64,000 nucleotides of DNA from Coix lacryma-jobi var. lacryma-jobi (GCA_009763385.1 CM019827.1:90132314-90196313), one strand, 5' to 3'; shown: positions 45,096-57,323, numbered from the stretch's first letter. Notes: generated from the sequence alone by a model not told the origin. Numbers and translations are program-made.

Positions 45096-45541
45096 CTAGA
45101 GCATGTTTTGTATGTGTTGGTTGTACTCGCCAGACATGTTGCCGCGTGTGGCTTTTTGAACATAAAACAGAATGTTGTATTGAACATGATGTGGATGCGG
45201 GAACGCCGGAAGTTCTCGACATCTGCCCACTAATGATTAGATCAGGCGATATCTGTGTTGGAGGTGATTTGCGGAGGAGCTTTCGCTTTAAGTTTCCGAC
45301 GGCGTCACTTTCGTCTTATCTGAACAAGCGCGCTAGAAAACTTAAGCGCACGGAGGAGTGTTTGCGTGCTTTTTACGAAAACTTTGACCGACGTGAACTT
45401 GAGGCGAAGCGGAAGAAGCGCGAGACTTCGTGTGCACCGCCAAGCTTCGAAAGCGCTCCGTTTGTTAAGGTGGAGCCCGAAGACGCTGTGATTTCGCCGG
45501 ACGCACGGCGATATTGCATTTTGTTTCTCTTGCCGTGGTAG
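45092..45541 (+). CDS. Short unrecognised open frame after the antisense gene
   Basis: A 149-codon frame whose ATG overlaps the stop of the preceding gene (ATGA). It is Cys-rich at the start (ACFVCVGCTRQTCCRVW), with a basic stretch LNKRARKLKRTEECLRAFYE near the middle. No known domain. It might be a further exon of the accessory gene or chance. Confidence 0.25.
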   Translation: MTRACFVCVGCTRQTCCRVWLFEHKTECCIEHDVDAGTPEVLDICPLMIRSGDICVGGDLRRSFRFKFPTASLSSYLNKRARKLKRTEECLRAFYENFDRRELEAKRKKRETSCAPPSFESAPFVKVEPEDAVISPDARRYCILFLLPW

Positions 45542-45670
45542 CTCACGAGCTTGAATACACTGTATGAACTTGCTTAAAAATTGAATGTAAGGAAATGGGT
45601 TACTATGACTTTGTCTTTTGGTGTTGCCATTATCATATATACATATACGTATATTTTTGAAAATGCGAAC

Positions 45671-46994
45671 TGTTGGTATAAATTAACGCACACTCTACTT
45701 TATCCGCAAGCGCACAGATAACATCTACCGATGTAGCACTTCACCAGAGTAACCCAGTTTTAATATCGAACCCAAAGGAACGGATAGTGTTTTGTCTCAA
45801 GTCTAACCCCTAAGTAGCTAACAAGGACGGAGAATCTAGAAGTAAATAGGGGATCACTAAGGTTGGCTAATTCCAATTTAAGAGTGATATGTTTATATTA
45901 TTCTTAGTGGGGAAGTTGCCATAAAAGCTCACAAACAGAGTATGAGTCTTTTATGCAAATGTATAATCCTACCGAGCCTACACACGGGTAAGTGGACTAT
46001 AGAAGAATCAACAAGGCTATAAGAGTCACCCTTGCGAACAACCACTACTACCAGCGTTATAGGAGGCATTTATGAGCTATCAAGTCTAAGCACCACCCTT
46101 ACACTATCCCACAACTCTAACTATAGAATGACTAGAATTAAAGTACTCAAAAGAGAGTCACAAACCTTAAGAATAATAAGAACAATAGCTCCAACTTAAA
46201 TATAGACGTTGATTACCGAAACAATCGCTGAAGTTGATGATGAACTTTGAATCCACAGGTACAAGATGAAGAAGTGGATCCGACAGGCCGGAGCTCCTTC
46301 TTGATCTCTTCCTCTCTCTCTCTCTCTATCTCTTCTAGTTCTAATATAAGACTAGGTTCTAAACCTAAACTAGAGGGATAACTAGTCTTCAACTTGATAG
46401 CTGGCTCTTGATTACAACTAGATGAACTAGATCTAATTCTAGATGAACTAGAAGAGATTCATCTAGAGGGACCTCTACTTCTAATTGAAACCCTAGTTTC
46501 TGATGTGGAGATGAATAATGAAGATGGAGATGCCTGGAGAGGGGGGTCTGGGGCTGCTTATATAGCCCTGAGGGATCAACCGCGGCCGTTGGATCAAACC
46601 GACTTGAGGTACGGCTAAGATGCATCCTAGATGTCGGTGGAGGAAGCTTGCAGAAGAAGGAGACCAGCGGGCCCAGGGGGGACCGACCGGTGGGTCCAAG
46701 GGACTGGTCGGTCCCACCTGGAGGTGGACCGCGGTGCCCTTTCTCGTGGTGTCTCTATATGTTCTCTGGAGTCTTCTAGAAGTATCCCGATGTGGCGGTT
46801 GCGTTATCTCCCGACGATTTCCTTCTATGGGAAGCTATCTGTGCTGATTTCCTGGTTTAGTCCCTGCAGAATCATAACTCACCAAAACTCGTGGAATATT
46901 GTCAGTTGAAACCCTAAACCTTTGTTGGTGATCAAATTCTTGCCCTTTTCATATTTATTTATCCTTTAATTTTGATAGATAACCAGCGTCAACA
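45671..46994 (-). repeat. 3' LTR of the non-autonomous Gypsy element
   Basis: 1324 bp; differs from 52450-53769 at only a few percent of positions by eye. It carries the hairpin GGGACCGACCGGT / ACTGGTCGGTCCC at 46679-46715 (one stem mismatch). Confidence 0.95.
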
Positions 46995-47010
46995 ATACCC
47001 CCAAGCTTAC
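46995..47010 (-). other. Polypurine tract of the non-autonomous Gypsy element
   Basis: On the minus strand AAGCTTGGGGGTAT ends at the 3' LTR. Similar AGCTTGGGGG tracts recur inside the element at about 48140-48155, 48369-48384 and 52015-52027. Confidence 0.75.
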
Positions 47011-47428
47011 CCTTTGCTAGTCCCTTAGCAAAACCAAAACTTAACAATGGATCAGGAGTTGCTACAATATCTTCACTTCCAACAAGTATACCTGCCGTTA
47101 AACAAAAATTATCCGAAACATATCATGTAATTCTTCATGGGGCTTATTACTCTTACCTTAGATCTTGAATAATTGAGAGATTGAACGATCAAATCAAGCA
47201 CTATGTCTCTAGTTCTTTCACTTCACCTTTATCCCAGAGTTTTAATTAATTTTTAAAAGTTTTAATACATATGTTGTCAAATTAAACAATGAATCCAAAG
47301 AGAAAGTCAACCAACCATTGAATCAAGAAGTGCATGTGTATGGAAAAATGGAGTCGAATGCTCTTTTGAATATATTCACTCTCTTCTGTCTATCAGAGAC
47401 ATATGGCTATCAGGCTAATTCTACTGTC

Positions 47429-47530
47429 GGGCACGTGCCCATTTTTTTCTGACATTTTTTTGAGGTTCCGGACACTTGTCCCTTTTTATTTCCTCGAGAT
47501 CTATCTTTTTGAGGTTTCGGACACTTGTCC
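47429..47530. repeat. Three spaced palindromes (CACGTG type)
   Basis: GGGCACGTGCCC (47429-47440) contains a G-box core. GGACACTTGTCC follows at 47470-47481 and 47519-47530, each in a repeated GAGGTTYCGGACACTTGTCC context followed by CTTTTTATTTCCTCG. Confidence 0.6.
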
Positions 47531-48173
47531 CTTTTTATTTCCTCGGATCTTTCCTTCTTTTTTTTCTATTTTCTTTTTTTTCTCTCTTTTTTTAAATAGC
47601 CACATGCTTCCAACAAACTTATAATAGGGTAGCAACAGATAATTATGAGCATTTATGCGGAAGATGGATGCAATGTGTAAGTGATCTCAATTCAATGGCA
47701 AGGTAACATCTTACAGGGTCACAAAGCTTAATTTAACTCAATTCAATGCAATTATTAGTCATATTCATATTTAGAAATCTCCAGAACTTTAGTGTTGTTT
47801 AGAACAAGATAATAGCAGCTCAGATCATCACATGTCATATCCCAATTACCTAGACCTTAGATTAAGTACTTGCCATCCATGTATTTAATTTTATTTTAAG
47901 GCATCATTATTAATTAGGAGAACTCATGCTTTGAAGGCTAGGTACTTGAAAGAAATTAGATAGAGCAACTATTCATCATTTCAAGCAAAAGATTAGAGAG
48001 AGAGGGTTCTTCTTTTATTATTAACTTCTTAAAACAATCTAAGCAAACTTAACATAGTATTTATTTAACTTAACACACTTTATTATAAATAACTAAGATA
48101 ATGAATAAGACATACCTGGGTCACGAGGATAATGGGGGTGCGTCTCCCCCAAGCTGGTTCCCTTAATAGCGTT

Positions 48174-48286
48174 GAGCCTTCATGTGCCCATATATTTTTG
48201 TCTCTTTTTTTTAATTAATGGTGAGCCTTCATGTGCTCACATATTTTTGTTCTTTTCTTGTTAAGGGTGAGCCTTCATGTGCTCAC
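48174..48286. repeat. Three copies of a hairpin repeat
   Basis: GTGAGCCTTCATGTGCTCAC occurs at 48221-48240 and 48267-48286, and a degenerate copy at about 48174-48193. The arms GTGAGC and GCTCAC are complementary. Each is followed by ATATTTTTG. Confidence 0.65.
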
Positions 48287-49136
48287 ATATTTTTGGTGTT
48301 TTCATTTTGTTTATAGAATGAAAAACTTAAGAGGATAAAGATACTTACGGGGATACATGGGGTGCCTTCCCCCAAGCTGAATATTGACGTAGTCATTCAA
48401 TCTTGTAATATAGCAGACTGACAGTGGATATGTCCTTCCTCTATTAGAGCATTGATTGAGTTTGATGGTTGTTGAAATAGTGCTCCAGTAGTGGATGAAA
48501 CATTCACTTGCTCGTCAGCTTTTCTTGGCCTTTTAAATCCTGTGAAACTCAAATAGACAACAAAACTAATGGAATAGATTAAGCATTAACGGTTGGCCAC
48601 TCAAGCCTTAGTTGTCCAGAATTTCAGTAAGATCTCTTTCTTTATGTTTTTATATTTTTACGATGCAAGAGAAAATGCAACAGGTTGAATGTATGCATAT
48701 TTATTTTTATTTTTATTATTATTATTATTATATTTTTTATTATGCCACCACGGTGAACATTCATGTGGGCTTTTACACACCATAGAATTATTCATATGGG
48801 GCTTCATGGTTTATGATGTAGTGTAACAAATGCAATATTTTTCTTTTCTTTTCTAATGCAATGCAGAAATTAAAATATTTGTGAATTAAATATGATGATG
48901 CAATGAATAACTAAGAATTAAATATGAGAAATATGCAGGAAAATAAATATGAGGATAACTACTGATTTTTACCTTTTGGCGAAGGTTCGGATATTTAGGT
49001 CCGACGAACCAGATCTTCCCTTGGTTTAGACCTGCCAAGGTATGCCAGACGTTTGGGAAGTTGTTATTGATTGTACCTCTTAGGTGCAGACATTTTCTTC
49101 CATATTTTCTTGGTCTGAGTCTTCACTTCCTGTGGT

Positions 49137-49487
49137 TCACTGTCTTGAGATTTCTTTCCTTTCTTTTTCGGGGACAGTGTCGATAGCTTCTTCTTCGTGA
49201 TTGACCTCTCTATTCTCGATAGCTTTGTCTTCTTTGGCTTTGAGAGCGGCGTCTTTCACTTCTATTCTTCTTGGGTGCTTCATTGGGCATTTAGTTGATG
49301 AAGTTGCATCGTGCTTTTTCTCCAGGAAAGTGAAAATGGATTTCCTCTTGTAAATGATTGCACTTGTAGCGTAGAGGAATGGTCTTCCTAGGATGAGGTG
49401 GACATCATCGTTTTCTCCTATGTCGAAGATCAAGAAGTCTGTGGGGACTTCATGACCTCTAATTTTGACTACGACGTCTTCCATCAT
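49137..49487 (-). pseudogene. Gypsy protease C-terminal fragment
   Basis: The frame has VVVKIRGHEVPTDFLIFDIG and NDDVHLILGRPFLYATSAII, which match the second half of plant Gypsy aspartic proteases (the ILGRPFL motif). The active-site Asp part should lie upstream; I did not find it. The rest is a charged tail. The only recognisable protein of this element, so it is a relic. Confidence 0.65.
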
Positions 49488-50547
49488 TCCTTCTTGTTTA
49501 TGCCTCTTTATATGGTGTCACTCTTGTTCTTCGTTCATCCAGCAGTTTGAAGTGAAGCACTAATTATGGAAGCTAGCAGCATCTTGCTCAGTGTGCATGT
49601 TCTTGTAGATCTAGGACCTTTACTCTATAGAATTTGAGAGTGATAAACTTCTCCATGTTTGCTCAAGAGTGTGTCCTGCTCATAAAGACAAGGTAGAGAT
49701 CAAGTGCATGGGCTCTGTTGGTGGAAAAACACCAACAGAACCAAAAGTTTTGTTTATTCCTCTCTAACCTTAGGCACATTGCACAAGACAAACTTTTTGT
49801 TTATGCGTTCTATTCAATCTTAACATGAGTGATAGGATCAGAGGATGAGCATGAAATTAGCATCTTAAAATATTTAACAAATCAAATTACTTAACCCAAG
49901 GAAGGATAATCTATGCATAAAGTGTCGATCTTTTCATGATTAAGATATATCATCTTCTAAAGGTTAGATGCACAACATTTTAGCTAATGTAGTTAAGACA
50001 GTGAGATTCAAGAGAGTAAAGGTAGGAACAAAGATCAAAGGACTAAACATGTTGAGTTGATTAGGTTGGATCAAGTGAGGTGCAACATAAACATGTTTTG
50101 TTCTTTATCTATGTTCTTACTAGAATCAAGAAGAAGCTTTTAATGTGATGGTTACTTACCTTGAAATGTTACTTTGTCATTGAAGAGTGATGTGTCGAAC
50201 CACCTTGTGGAAGCTTCTCTTGTCTAGCTGGCTTGTCTTCTCTTGTTTGTCTCACAGTATGCTTGAGAGGAGGAAGATCACAGTGGAATCATCTTTAGAG
50301 GTATCGACCTTCCTTCTCTTGTGTCGACTTATCAGTGAAGGCGCATTGTTCCTCGAGTATGCTGACTAGGATCCTCTCTCTTTCTTGTACTATGAGGATG
50401 TAGGGACAGTTCCGTATTCTTCTCTTGTCAACCTTTCTTGTTTTCCTTTAATCATTGGGTTGGCAAGAGACTTGAATTTAGAGCTGCTACTCGAGTGCCT
50501 CCATGAGAGTCTTTTGTCTTGTAATGTCACAACTGAGACTTGTCCTC

Positions 50548-50823
50548 TCAACAGTGTCTAGATGATGGAGATCTTATCGGCTGTTCTTCTTGATTTACTG
50601 GCTCAGGTATTATCTCTCCATCTTCTAACTCATGTGGTGCAGTGGCTTCATCCTTCATGATGCCCTCCTCAATTCTTGGCAGTTGGTTCTCCCTTCGACG
50701 TCTTCTCTTGGTTCTCTTTGGCTGCTCATAAGTGATGTAGATGTTGAAGGTGTAGCGAAAGATCCAAAAGTTGACTTCTCCAGGTCCGATAAAGATGATA
50801 ACATTGATGGTGTTTAAGAACAA
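50548..50823 (-). other. Unrecognised short frame
   Basis: 91-codon minus-strand frame, with a basic stretch (EQPKRTKRRRRRENQL) followed by an acidic one (DEATAPHELEDGEIIPEPVN). It might be a gag relic. No domain recognised. Confidence 0.25.
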
Positions 50824-52420
50824 TCTTCCAAGAACGAGTGGTGGATCATATTCTTCTTCTTGACTGGGACAACATCTAGTGGTTTGTACTGATCAAAGTG
50901 ATAGGTAGGAGATCAATATGTTTGAAGTTGGGTTTCTCCTTCCTCCATTTGATTGTCAAACACATCTAGACAACGGAATTGTCTCTCCCAGGCTGGCTTG
51001 TGATGTAGATGGACTCCCAACAGCATGTTCATGTGTTTGACTTGTAGATCTTGCTATTGTTGTAGTGGTACCATCTTGTCTCCCAAGCTAGCTCTTGATT
51101 AGAAAAGAGGATAACTTCCCACTTCTTGTCTTGATGTCTTAGGCAATGATGGTTGCAGGCATAGGTTGTCTCATACGAGGTAAGTTGCATCCTGTTTGTC
51201 ATCAGCGCCCAAGCAAGACTCAAAGCTAGGCTAGCACCTTTTGTGATCTGAGAGTAGGTTTGTGTGTCTATGGTTTGAGTTTTGGATCTTCAATGTTCAC
51301 ACCAAACCATGGATGAGCAAAATTTCTCTCATGTATAATGTTAGTGGACATATACCCGAAGGATTGCAAGAATTTTAAGCATGGGTTGTTATCCATAACT
51401 TATGTATTTTGCATCTATGCTAATAAAAAGATGTTTTGAGGATTGTTTTAGCATAGACTATTATGTGTTGGCTGCACTTTAACATGATTCAAGACAAAAG
51501 ATAACTTGGAGTATAAGACAAAATAAATAAACTTTGATACTCACAGTTCTTTCATCCATGATGAATGAGCTGAGTCTTCATTGTGCAAAGTTGTTTGAAG
51601 TTCATGTGTCTCTTCATCTCCAGCGTGAGTTCATCTCTGGACTTTCGCAAATTGATATTGAAAGTTTCCCTGCAGGGGTTAGTCCAACAAAATATCCAAC
51701 ATCCACTATAGCATACTGTCGGCTCAGAAACCAACCTAGACACCACGTCTAATTTGATTTTAGAGGGCATTCTAACCTAAGCATGCTTAAATTAAAAGGC
51801 CTTTGAAAGCAAGATCACCCACTCCTAAACTAGGCACCATGCTTCATTTAAGAGATGTATGAAAGTACTTCAAACCTAAACATATACTATAGCAAATAAA
51901 GGTAACATGAAGGCATTATAAAGATTTACTCAGATGAAAGAGCATGATGAGCATATCTTAAAAGTAGGGACAACCAACATAGCCACATGGCAAGAAATAT
52001 TCTTAGAAAATCTATTCCCCAAGCTTGGATTTTGCACAAATCAAGATTGGATGAATGTAATTCAATGTTGCATGATGATTGGTGGGACATACCTTGTGTT
52101 TGTTGTTCCTTCGTTCTTTTTTGCTCCAGACCTAAAAAGGTTAGTGACAAAATACCCGAAGGAATATTTTCATAATTATATTTCTATGCTCATTACAAGG
52201 ACAGTGCAGCAGAAAGGTAGGCATAGCTCATAACCAGGTATTATGATGGGGTGTAAGGATTCTACTGGTTATGGCTTGCTCATGGAGTAGTGATAGATAA
52301 GAGTGGAAATCAAAAAAAACATCCATAAGAATGAAAACAAAAATAATGAAAAGACTGGGACAAAAAGGAAAAAGATAAAAGTATGATTACAAGGTTAAAC
52401 TAAGACTTAAGATGATCTAC
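50824..52420. other. Non-coding interior of the Gypsy element
   Basis: No recognisable protein. AT-rich, with the purine-tract-like phrase TTCCCCAAGCTTGG at about 52015. Confidence 0.5.
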
Positions 52421-52441
52421 CGTTCCCTGGCAACGGCGCCA
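52421..52441 (-). other. Primer binding site of the non-autonomous Gypsy element
   Basis: On the minus strand TGGCGCCGTTGCCAGGGAAC lies 8 bases inside the 5' LTR, a common primer-site form in grass Gypsy elements. Confidence 0.8.
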
Positions 52442-52449
52442 GAAATGCT

Positions 52450-53769
52450 TGTTGGTATAAATTAACGCACACTCTACTTATCCGCAAGCGCACAGATAAC
52501 ATCTACCGATGTAGCACTTCACCAGAGTAACCCAGTTTTAATATCGAACCCAAAGGAACGGATAGTGTTAAGTCTCAAGTCTAACCCCTGAGTAGGTAAC
52601 AAGGACGGAGAATCTAGAAGTAAATAGAGGATCACTAAGGTTGTCTAATTCCAATTTAAGAGTGATATGTTTATATTATTCTTAGTGGGAAAGTTGCCAT
52701 AAAAGGTCACAAACAGAGTATGAGTCTTTTGTGCAAATGTATAATCCTACCAAGCCTACACACGGGTAAGTGGACTATAGAAGAATCAACAAGGCTATAA
52801 GAGTCACCCTTGCGAACAACCACTACTACCCGCGTTATAGGAGGCATTTATGAGCTATCAAGTCTAAGCACCACGCTTACACTATCCCACAACTCTAACT
52901 CTAGAATGACTAGAATTAAAGTACTCAAAAGAGAGTCACAAACCTTAAGAATAATAAGAACAATAGCTCAAACTTAAAGATAGACGTTGATTACCGAAAC
53001 AATCGCTGAAGTTGATGATGAACTTTGAATCCACAGGTACAAGATGAAGAAGTGGATCTGACAGGCCGGAGCTCCTTCTTGATCTCTTCCTCTCTCTCTC
53101 TCTGTCTTCTAGTTCTAATATAAGACTAGGTTCTAAACCTAAACTAGAGGGATAACTAGTCTTCTACTTGATAGCTGGCTCTTGATTACAACTAGATGAA
53201 CTAGATCTAATTCTAGATGAACTAGAAGAGATTCATCTAGAGGGACCTCTACATCTAATTGACACCCTAGTTTCTGATGTGGAGATGAATAATGAAGATG
53301 GAGATGCCTGGAGAGGGGGCTCTGGGGCTGCTTATATAGCCCTGAGGGATCAACCGCGGCCGTTGGATCAAACCGACTTAAGGTACGGCTAAGATGCATC
53401 CTAGAGGTCGGTGGAGGAAGCTTGCAGAAGAAGGAGACCAGCGGGCCCAAGGGGGGACCGACCGGTGGGTCCAAGGGACCGGTCGGTCCCACCTGGAGGT
53501 GGACCGCGGTGCCCTTTCTCGTGGTGTCTCTATATGTTCTCTGGAGTCTTCTAGAAGTATCCCGACGTGGCGGTTGCGTTATCTTCCGACGGTTTCCTTC
53601 TATGGGAAGCTATCTGTTCCGATTTCCTGGTTTTGTCCCTGCAGAATGATAACTCACCAAAACTCGTGGAATATTGTCAGTTGAAACCCTAAACCTTTGT
53701 TGGTGATCAAATTCTTGCCCTTTTCATATATATTTATCCTTTAATTTGGATAGATAACCAGCGTCAACA
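52450..53769 (-). repeat. 5' LTR of the non-autonomous Gypsy element
   Basis: 1320 bp. Contains a perfect 13-bp inverted repeat, GGGACCGACCGGT / ACCGGTCGGTCCC, at 53454-53490. Confidence 0.95.
53331..53340 (-). promoter_or_regulatory. TATA box of the 5' LTR
   Basis: On the minus strand GCTATATAAG lies about 430 bases into the LTR, the expected sense for this element. The other LTR has the same box at 46558-46567. Confidence 0.6.
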
Positions 53770-53924
53770 CGAACCTTGTTCTTTCGTTCATCTGGTTCAA
53801 GGGTGATGGACACCCATTGGTTGGCCGAAAGCTCTTGCCTCCGCTCGTGTGGCCGTTTGGGATTGTATTTCGCGCGATAGCTTTCGAGATCGTGCTCCTC
53901 ATCCTATAGCGAAAACGGGCCCAA

Positions 53925-55840
53925 CCTCACACACTTAGGCGAGGGACGGTAGAATTCGCGCAAAGGTTCTTTCGGTTGCGGTAGCTTTCGCGCGAAGGAT
54001 ATTACGACTGCGAGGTCCTCGGCCAAGAGCGAAGACGCACCCGCCCCCACATTCTTAGATGATGGGAGGTAACGTTCGTGCGAGAGCGCTTTCGTTGCGA
54101 GCCCCTCGGCCGGTAGTAAAAACGCACCCGCCCCCACTCACTTAGACGAGGGGCGGTAGCATTCGCGAGAAGGTGCTTTCGTTGTGAGCCCCTCGGCCGG
54201 TGGTAAAGACGCGCCCACCCCCACTCTTAGACGTGGGGCGGTAACATTCACGCGAGGGTGCTTTCGTTGCGAGCCCCTCGGCCGGTAGTAGAGACGCGCC
54301 TGCCCCCACGCACTTAGACGAGGGTCGGTAGCATTCGCGCGAGGGTGCTTTCGTTGCGAGCCCCTCGACCGGTAGTAAAAACGCGCCCGCCCCCACTCAC
54401 TTAGACGAGGGGCGGTAGCATTCGCGCGAAGGTGCTTTCGTTGCGAGCCCCTCGGCCGGTAGAAAAGACGCGCCCGCCCCCACTCACTTAGACGAGGAGC
54501 GGTAGCATTCGCTCGAGGGTGCTTTCGTTGCGAGCCCCTCGACCGGTAGTAAAAACGCGCCCGCCCCCACTCTTAGACGAGGGGCGGTAGCATTCACGCG
54601 ACGGTGCTTTCGTTGCGAGCCCCTCGGCCGGTAGTAAAGACGCTCCCGCCCCCACTCACTTAGACGAGGGCCGATAGCATTCGCGCGAGGGTGCTTTCGT
54701 TGCGAGCCCCTCGGCCGGTAGTAAAAACGCGCCCGCCCCCACTCACTTAGACGAGGGGTGGTAGCATTCGCGCGAAGGTGCTATCGTTGCGAACCCCTTG
54801 GCCGGTAGTAAAGACGCGCCCGCCCCCACTCACTTAGACGAGTGGCGGTAGCATTCGCGCGAGGGCACCTCCGTTGCGGGCCCCTCGGCTGATAGTAAAG
54901 ATGCGCCCGCCCCCACATACTTAGACGAGGGGCGGTAGCACTCGCGCGAGGATGCTTTCGCTGCGAGCCCCTCGGCCGGTAGTAAAGACGCGCCCGTCCC
55001 CACTCACTTAAGCGAGGGGCGGTAGCATTCGCGCGAGGGTGCTTTCATTGCGAGCCCCTCGGCTGGTAGTAAAGACGCGCCCGCCCCCACTCACTTAGGC
55101 GAGGGGCGGTAGCATTCGCGCGAGGGTGCTTTCGTTGCGAGCCCCTCGGCCGGTAGTAAAGACGCGCCCGCCCCCACTCACTTAGGCGAGGGGCGGTAGC
55201 ATTCGCGCGAGGGTGCTTTCGTTGTGAGCCCCTCGGCCGGTAGTAAAGACGCATCCGCCCCCACTCACTTACACGAGGCGCGGTAGCATTCGCGCGAGGG
55301 TGCTTTCATTGCGAGCCCCTCGGCCGGTAGTAAAGACGCACCCGCCCCCACTCACTTAGGCGAGGGGCAGTAGAATTCACGCGAGGGTGCTTTCGTTGCG
55401 AGCCCCTCAGCCGATAGTAAAGACGCGCCCGCCCCCACTCACATAGACGAGGGGTGGTAGCATTCGCGCGAGGGTGCTTTCGTTGCGAGCCCCTCGGCCG
55501 GTAGTAAAGACGCGCCCGCCCCCACTCACTTAGGCGAGGGGCGGTAGAATTCGCGCGAGGGTGCTTTTGTTGCGAGCCCCTCAGCCGGTAGTAAAGACGC
55601 GCTCGCCACCACTCACTTAGGTGAGGGGCGGTAGCATTCGGGCGACGGTGCTTTCGTTACGAGCACCTCGGCCGGTAGTAAAGACGCGCCCGCCCCCACT
55701 CACTTAGGCGAGGGGCAGTAGCATTCGCGCGAGGGTGCTTTCGTTGCGAGGCCCTCGGCCGGTAGTAAAGACGCGCCTGCCCCCACACACATAGACGAGG
55801 GGCGGCGACATTCGTTACGAGCCCCTCGGCCGATAGGTTA
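53925..55840. repeat. Tandem array of an 84-88 bp repeat, about 22 copies
   Basis: Units contain GAGCCCCTCGGCCGGTAGTA, then AAGACGCGCCCGCCCCCACT, CACTTAGACGAGGGGCGGTA and GCATTCGCGCGAGGGTGCTT. Length varies between 84 and 88 bp, mostly through the presence or absence of a CACT step. The first two units (53925-54090) and the last ones are more diverged than the centre. The repeats lie in the Tat remnant between the antisense gene and pol. Confidence 0.95.
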
Positions 55841-56400
55841 CAGGAACCTTTGCTATCGGTTTGCTGCGCTTGAAAACTGTTTAAAGAAAGTGGCTTTACC
55901 ATTTTGAATGGGAAAGGTTGCGACTGGTCATGCCGCGATATTGCTCTCGTTGTCATCTAGCAGTGTGCTTGCTTTTGCTCGTCTTCTAGCTGCGGTTTGA
56001 GATGGGAGTGCTACTTGATAACGCTTTCGCCTAAAGTTACTGGATTGGTGACGCTGTTTGAGCGCGATGCCGATGACACAATCATAAAAAGCGAAATGGC
56101 GGTTCCTGATGCTTCCTATTCACACTTTGCTTTTGTGCGTGCTTTTCGGGACTGACATTTGAAAAGTTTCGGTAGTTTTGGATGGTTGGGAGGCTTGCAT
56201 CTTGGTGCCTATTTATATTGCCTTGCCTCTGTTGTGGGAGGACTGCATTTATTCTCTTGGATGTACTCGTGAGCTTTTGGTAGGTGAAAAGTAAAGATGG
56301 CTTTTATGTTTTTGAAGCGATTGAAGTTCTTCCTATCGCCCTACGAGGGCTACTCGACATGGCCTCTGCTACCGTCCTCTCATATTGTAGGGGGGCGGTT
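55841..56400. other. Spacer between tandem arrays
   Basis: Unique-looking DNA with no recognised coding region or repeat. Confidence 0.5.
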
Positions 56401-56404
56401 TTGC

Positions 56405-57015
56405 GGCGTTGACTGGCTTTCGCTGTGCCCTCGTTTTGCTTGAGGGTCGGTCTTGCTTTTCCCGCGGGCTTCTGTTCCGCCCGCACGTTTTGTCGGAGGG
56501 TCAGTTTTGTACTGCCCGCAGGCTTTCGTTCTGCCCTCTCGTTTTGTCAGAGGGTCGGTTTTTTACTGCCCGCAGACTTTCATTCCGCCCTCTCGTTTTG
56601 TCGGAGGGTCGGTTTTGTACTGCCCACAGGCTTTCGTTCCGCCCTCTCGTTGTGTCAGAGGGTCAGTTTTGTACTGCCCGCAGGCTTTCGTTCTGCCCTC
56701 TCTTTTTGTCGGAGGGTCAGTTTTGTACTGCCCGCAGGCTTTCGTTTCGCCCTCTCGTTGTGTCGGAGGGTCGGTTTTGTACTGCCCGCAGGCTTTCGTT
56801 CCGCCCTCTCGTTTTGTCGGAGGATTGGTTTTGTACAGCCCGCAGGCTTTCGTTCCGCCCTCTCGTTTTGTCGGAGGGTCGGTTTTGTACTGCCCGCAGG
56901 CTTTCGTTCCGCTCTCTCCTTTTGTCGGAGGGTCAGTTTTGTACTGCCCGCAGGCTTTCGTTCCGCCCTCTCGTTCTGTCAGAGGGTCGGTTTTGTACTG
57001 CCCGCAGGCTTTTGA
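56405..57015. repeat. Tandem array of a 54-bp repeat, 11 copies
   Basis: Units contain GCCCTCTCGTTTTGTCGGAG, then GGTCGGTTTTGTACTGCCCG and CAGGCTTTCGTTCC. As 54 is a multiple of three, the array is open in three plus frames and one minus frame, giving an 18-residue repeat such as RRLSFRPLVLSEGRFCTA. The first two copies are the most diverged. I treat it as a DNA repeat, not as a protein. Confidence 0.95.
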
Positions 57016-57323
57016 GATTGTCGCTCGATGTGGAGGATCTATTTCGCCCACCCAACCGACATTCTCATTCATCATATCAGAATGACGAATGTCTCAACCT
57101 TATATTCGGTTGATTTCGCTCTTTTGTGTGCCGCATAATATTTTTGGGGAATTACGAATGCTTTCATAATGTAGCGGTTACATTCGGCTGCCTCGTTAAA
57201 AAACCTCGCACCCCGATGAGGGGTTTCCCCGGCGATGAAAAAGAGTGCAGTCGATCTTGATTACAAAAAAAGGTGAAAATGAAAAACAAGGAAAAAACTT
57301 ATGACAAAGTTTGAGAAGGCAGA

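Larger units (their letters stand above)
45671..53769 (-). mobile_element. Non-autonomous Gypsy-type LTR retrotransposon
   Basis: Two closely similar LTRs (45671-46994, 1324 bp; 52450-53769, 1320 bp), both TGTTG...CAACA, flanked by the perfect duplication CGAAC (45666-45670 and 53770-53774). The primer site lies inside the right LTR and the purine tract inside the left, so the element reads on the minus strand. The 5.4-kb interior has no reverse transcriptase or integrase; the only recognisable protein is a protease fragment. It must have been moved by another element's proteins. Confidence 0.9.

Noticed and set aside
53925..55840. CRISPR-like array
   Set aside because: Units abut without unique spacers, are 84-88 bp and the DNA is plant retrotransposon; it is a plain tandem repeat.
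56409..57113. Long repeat-containing open frames that look like an 18-residue repeat protein
   Set aside because: A 54-bp repeat without stops is open in three plus frames and one minus frame by construction; there is no promoter, start context or domain.
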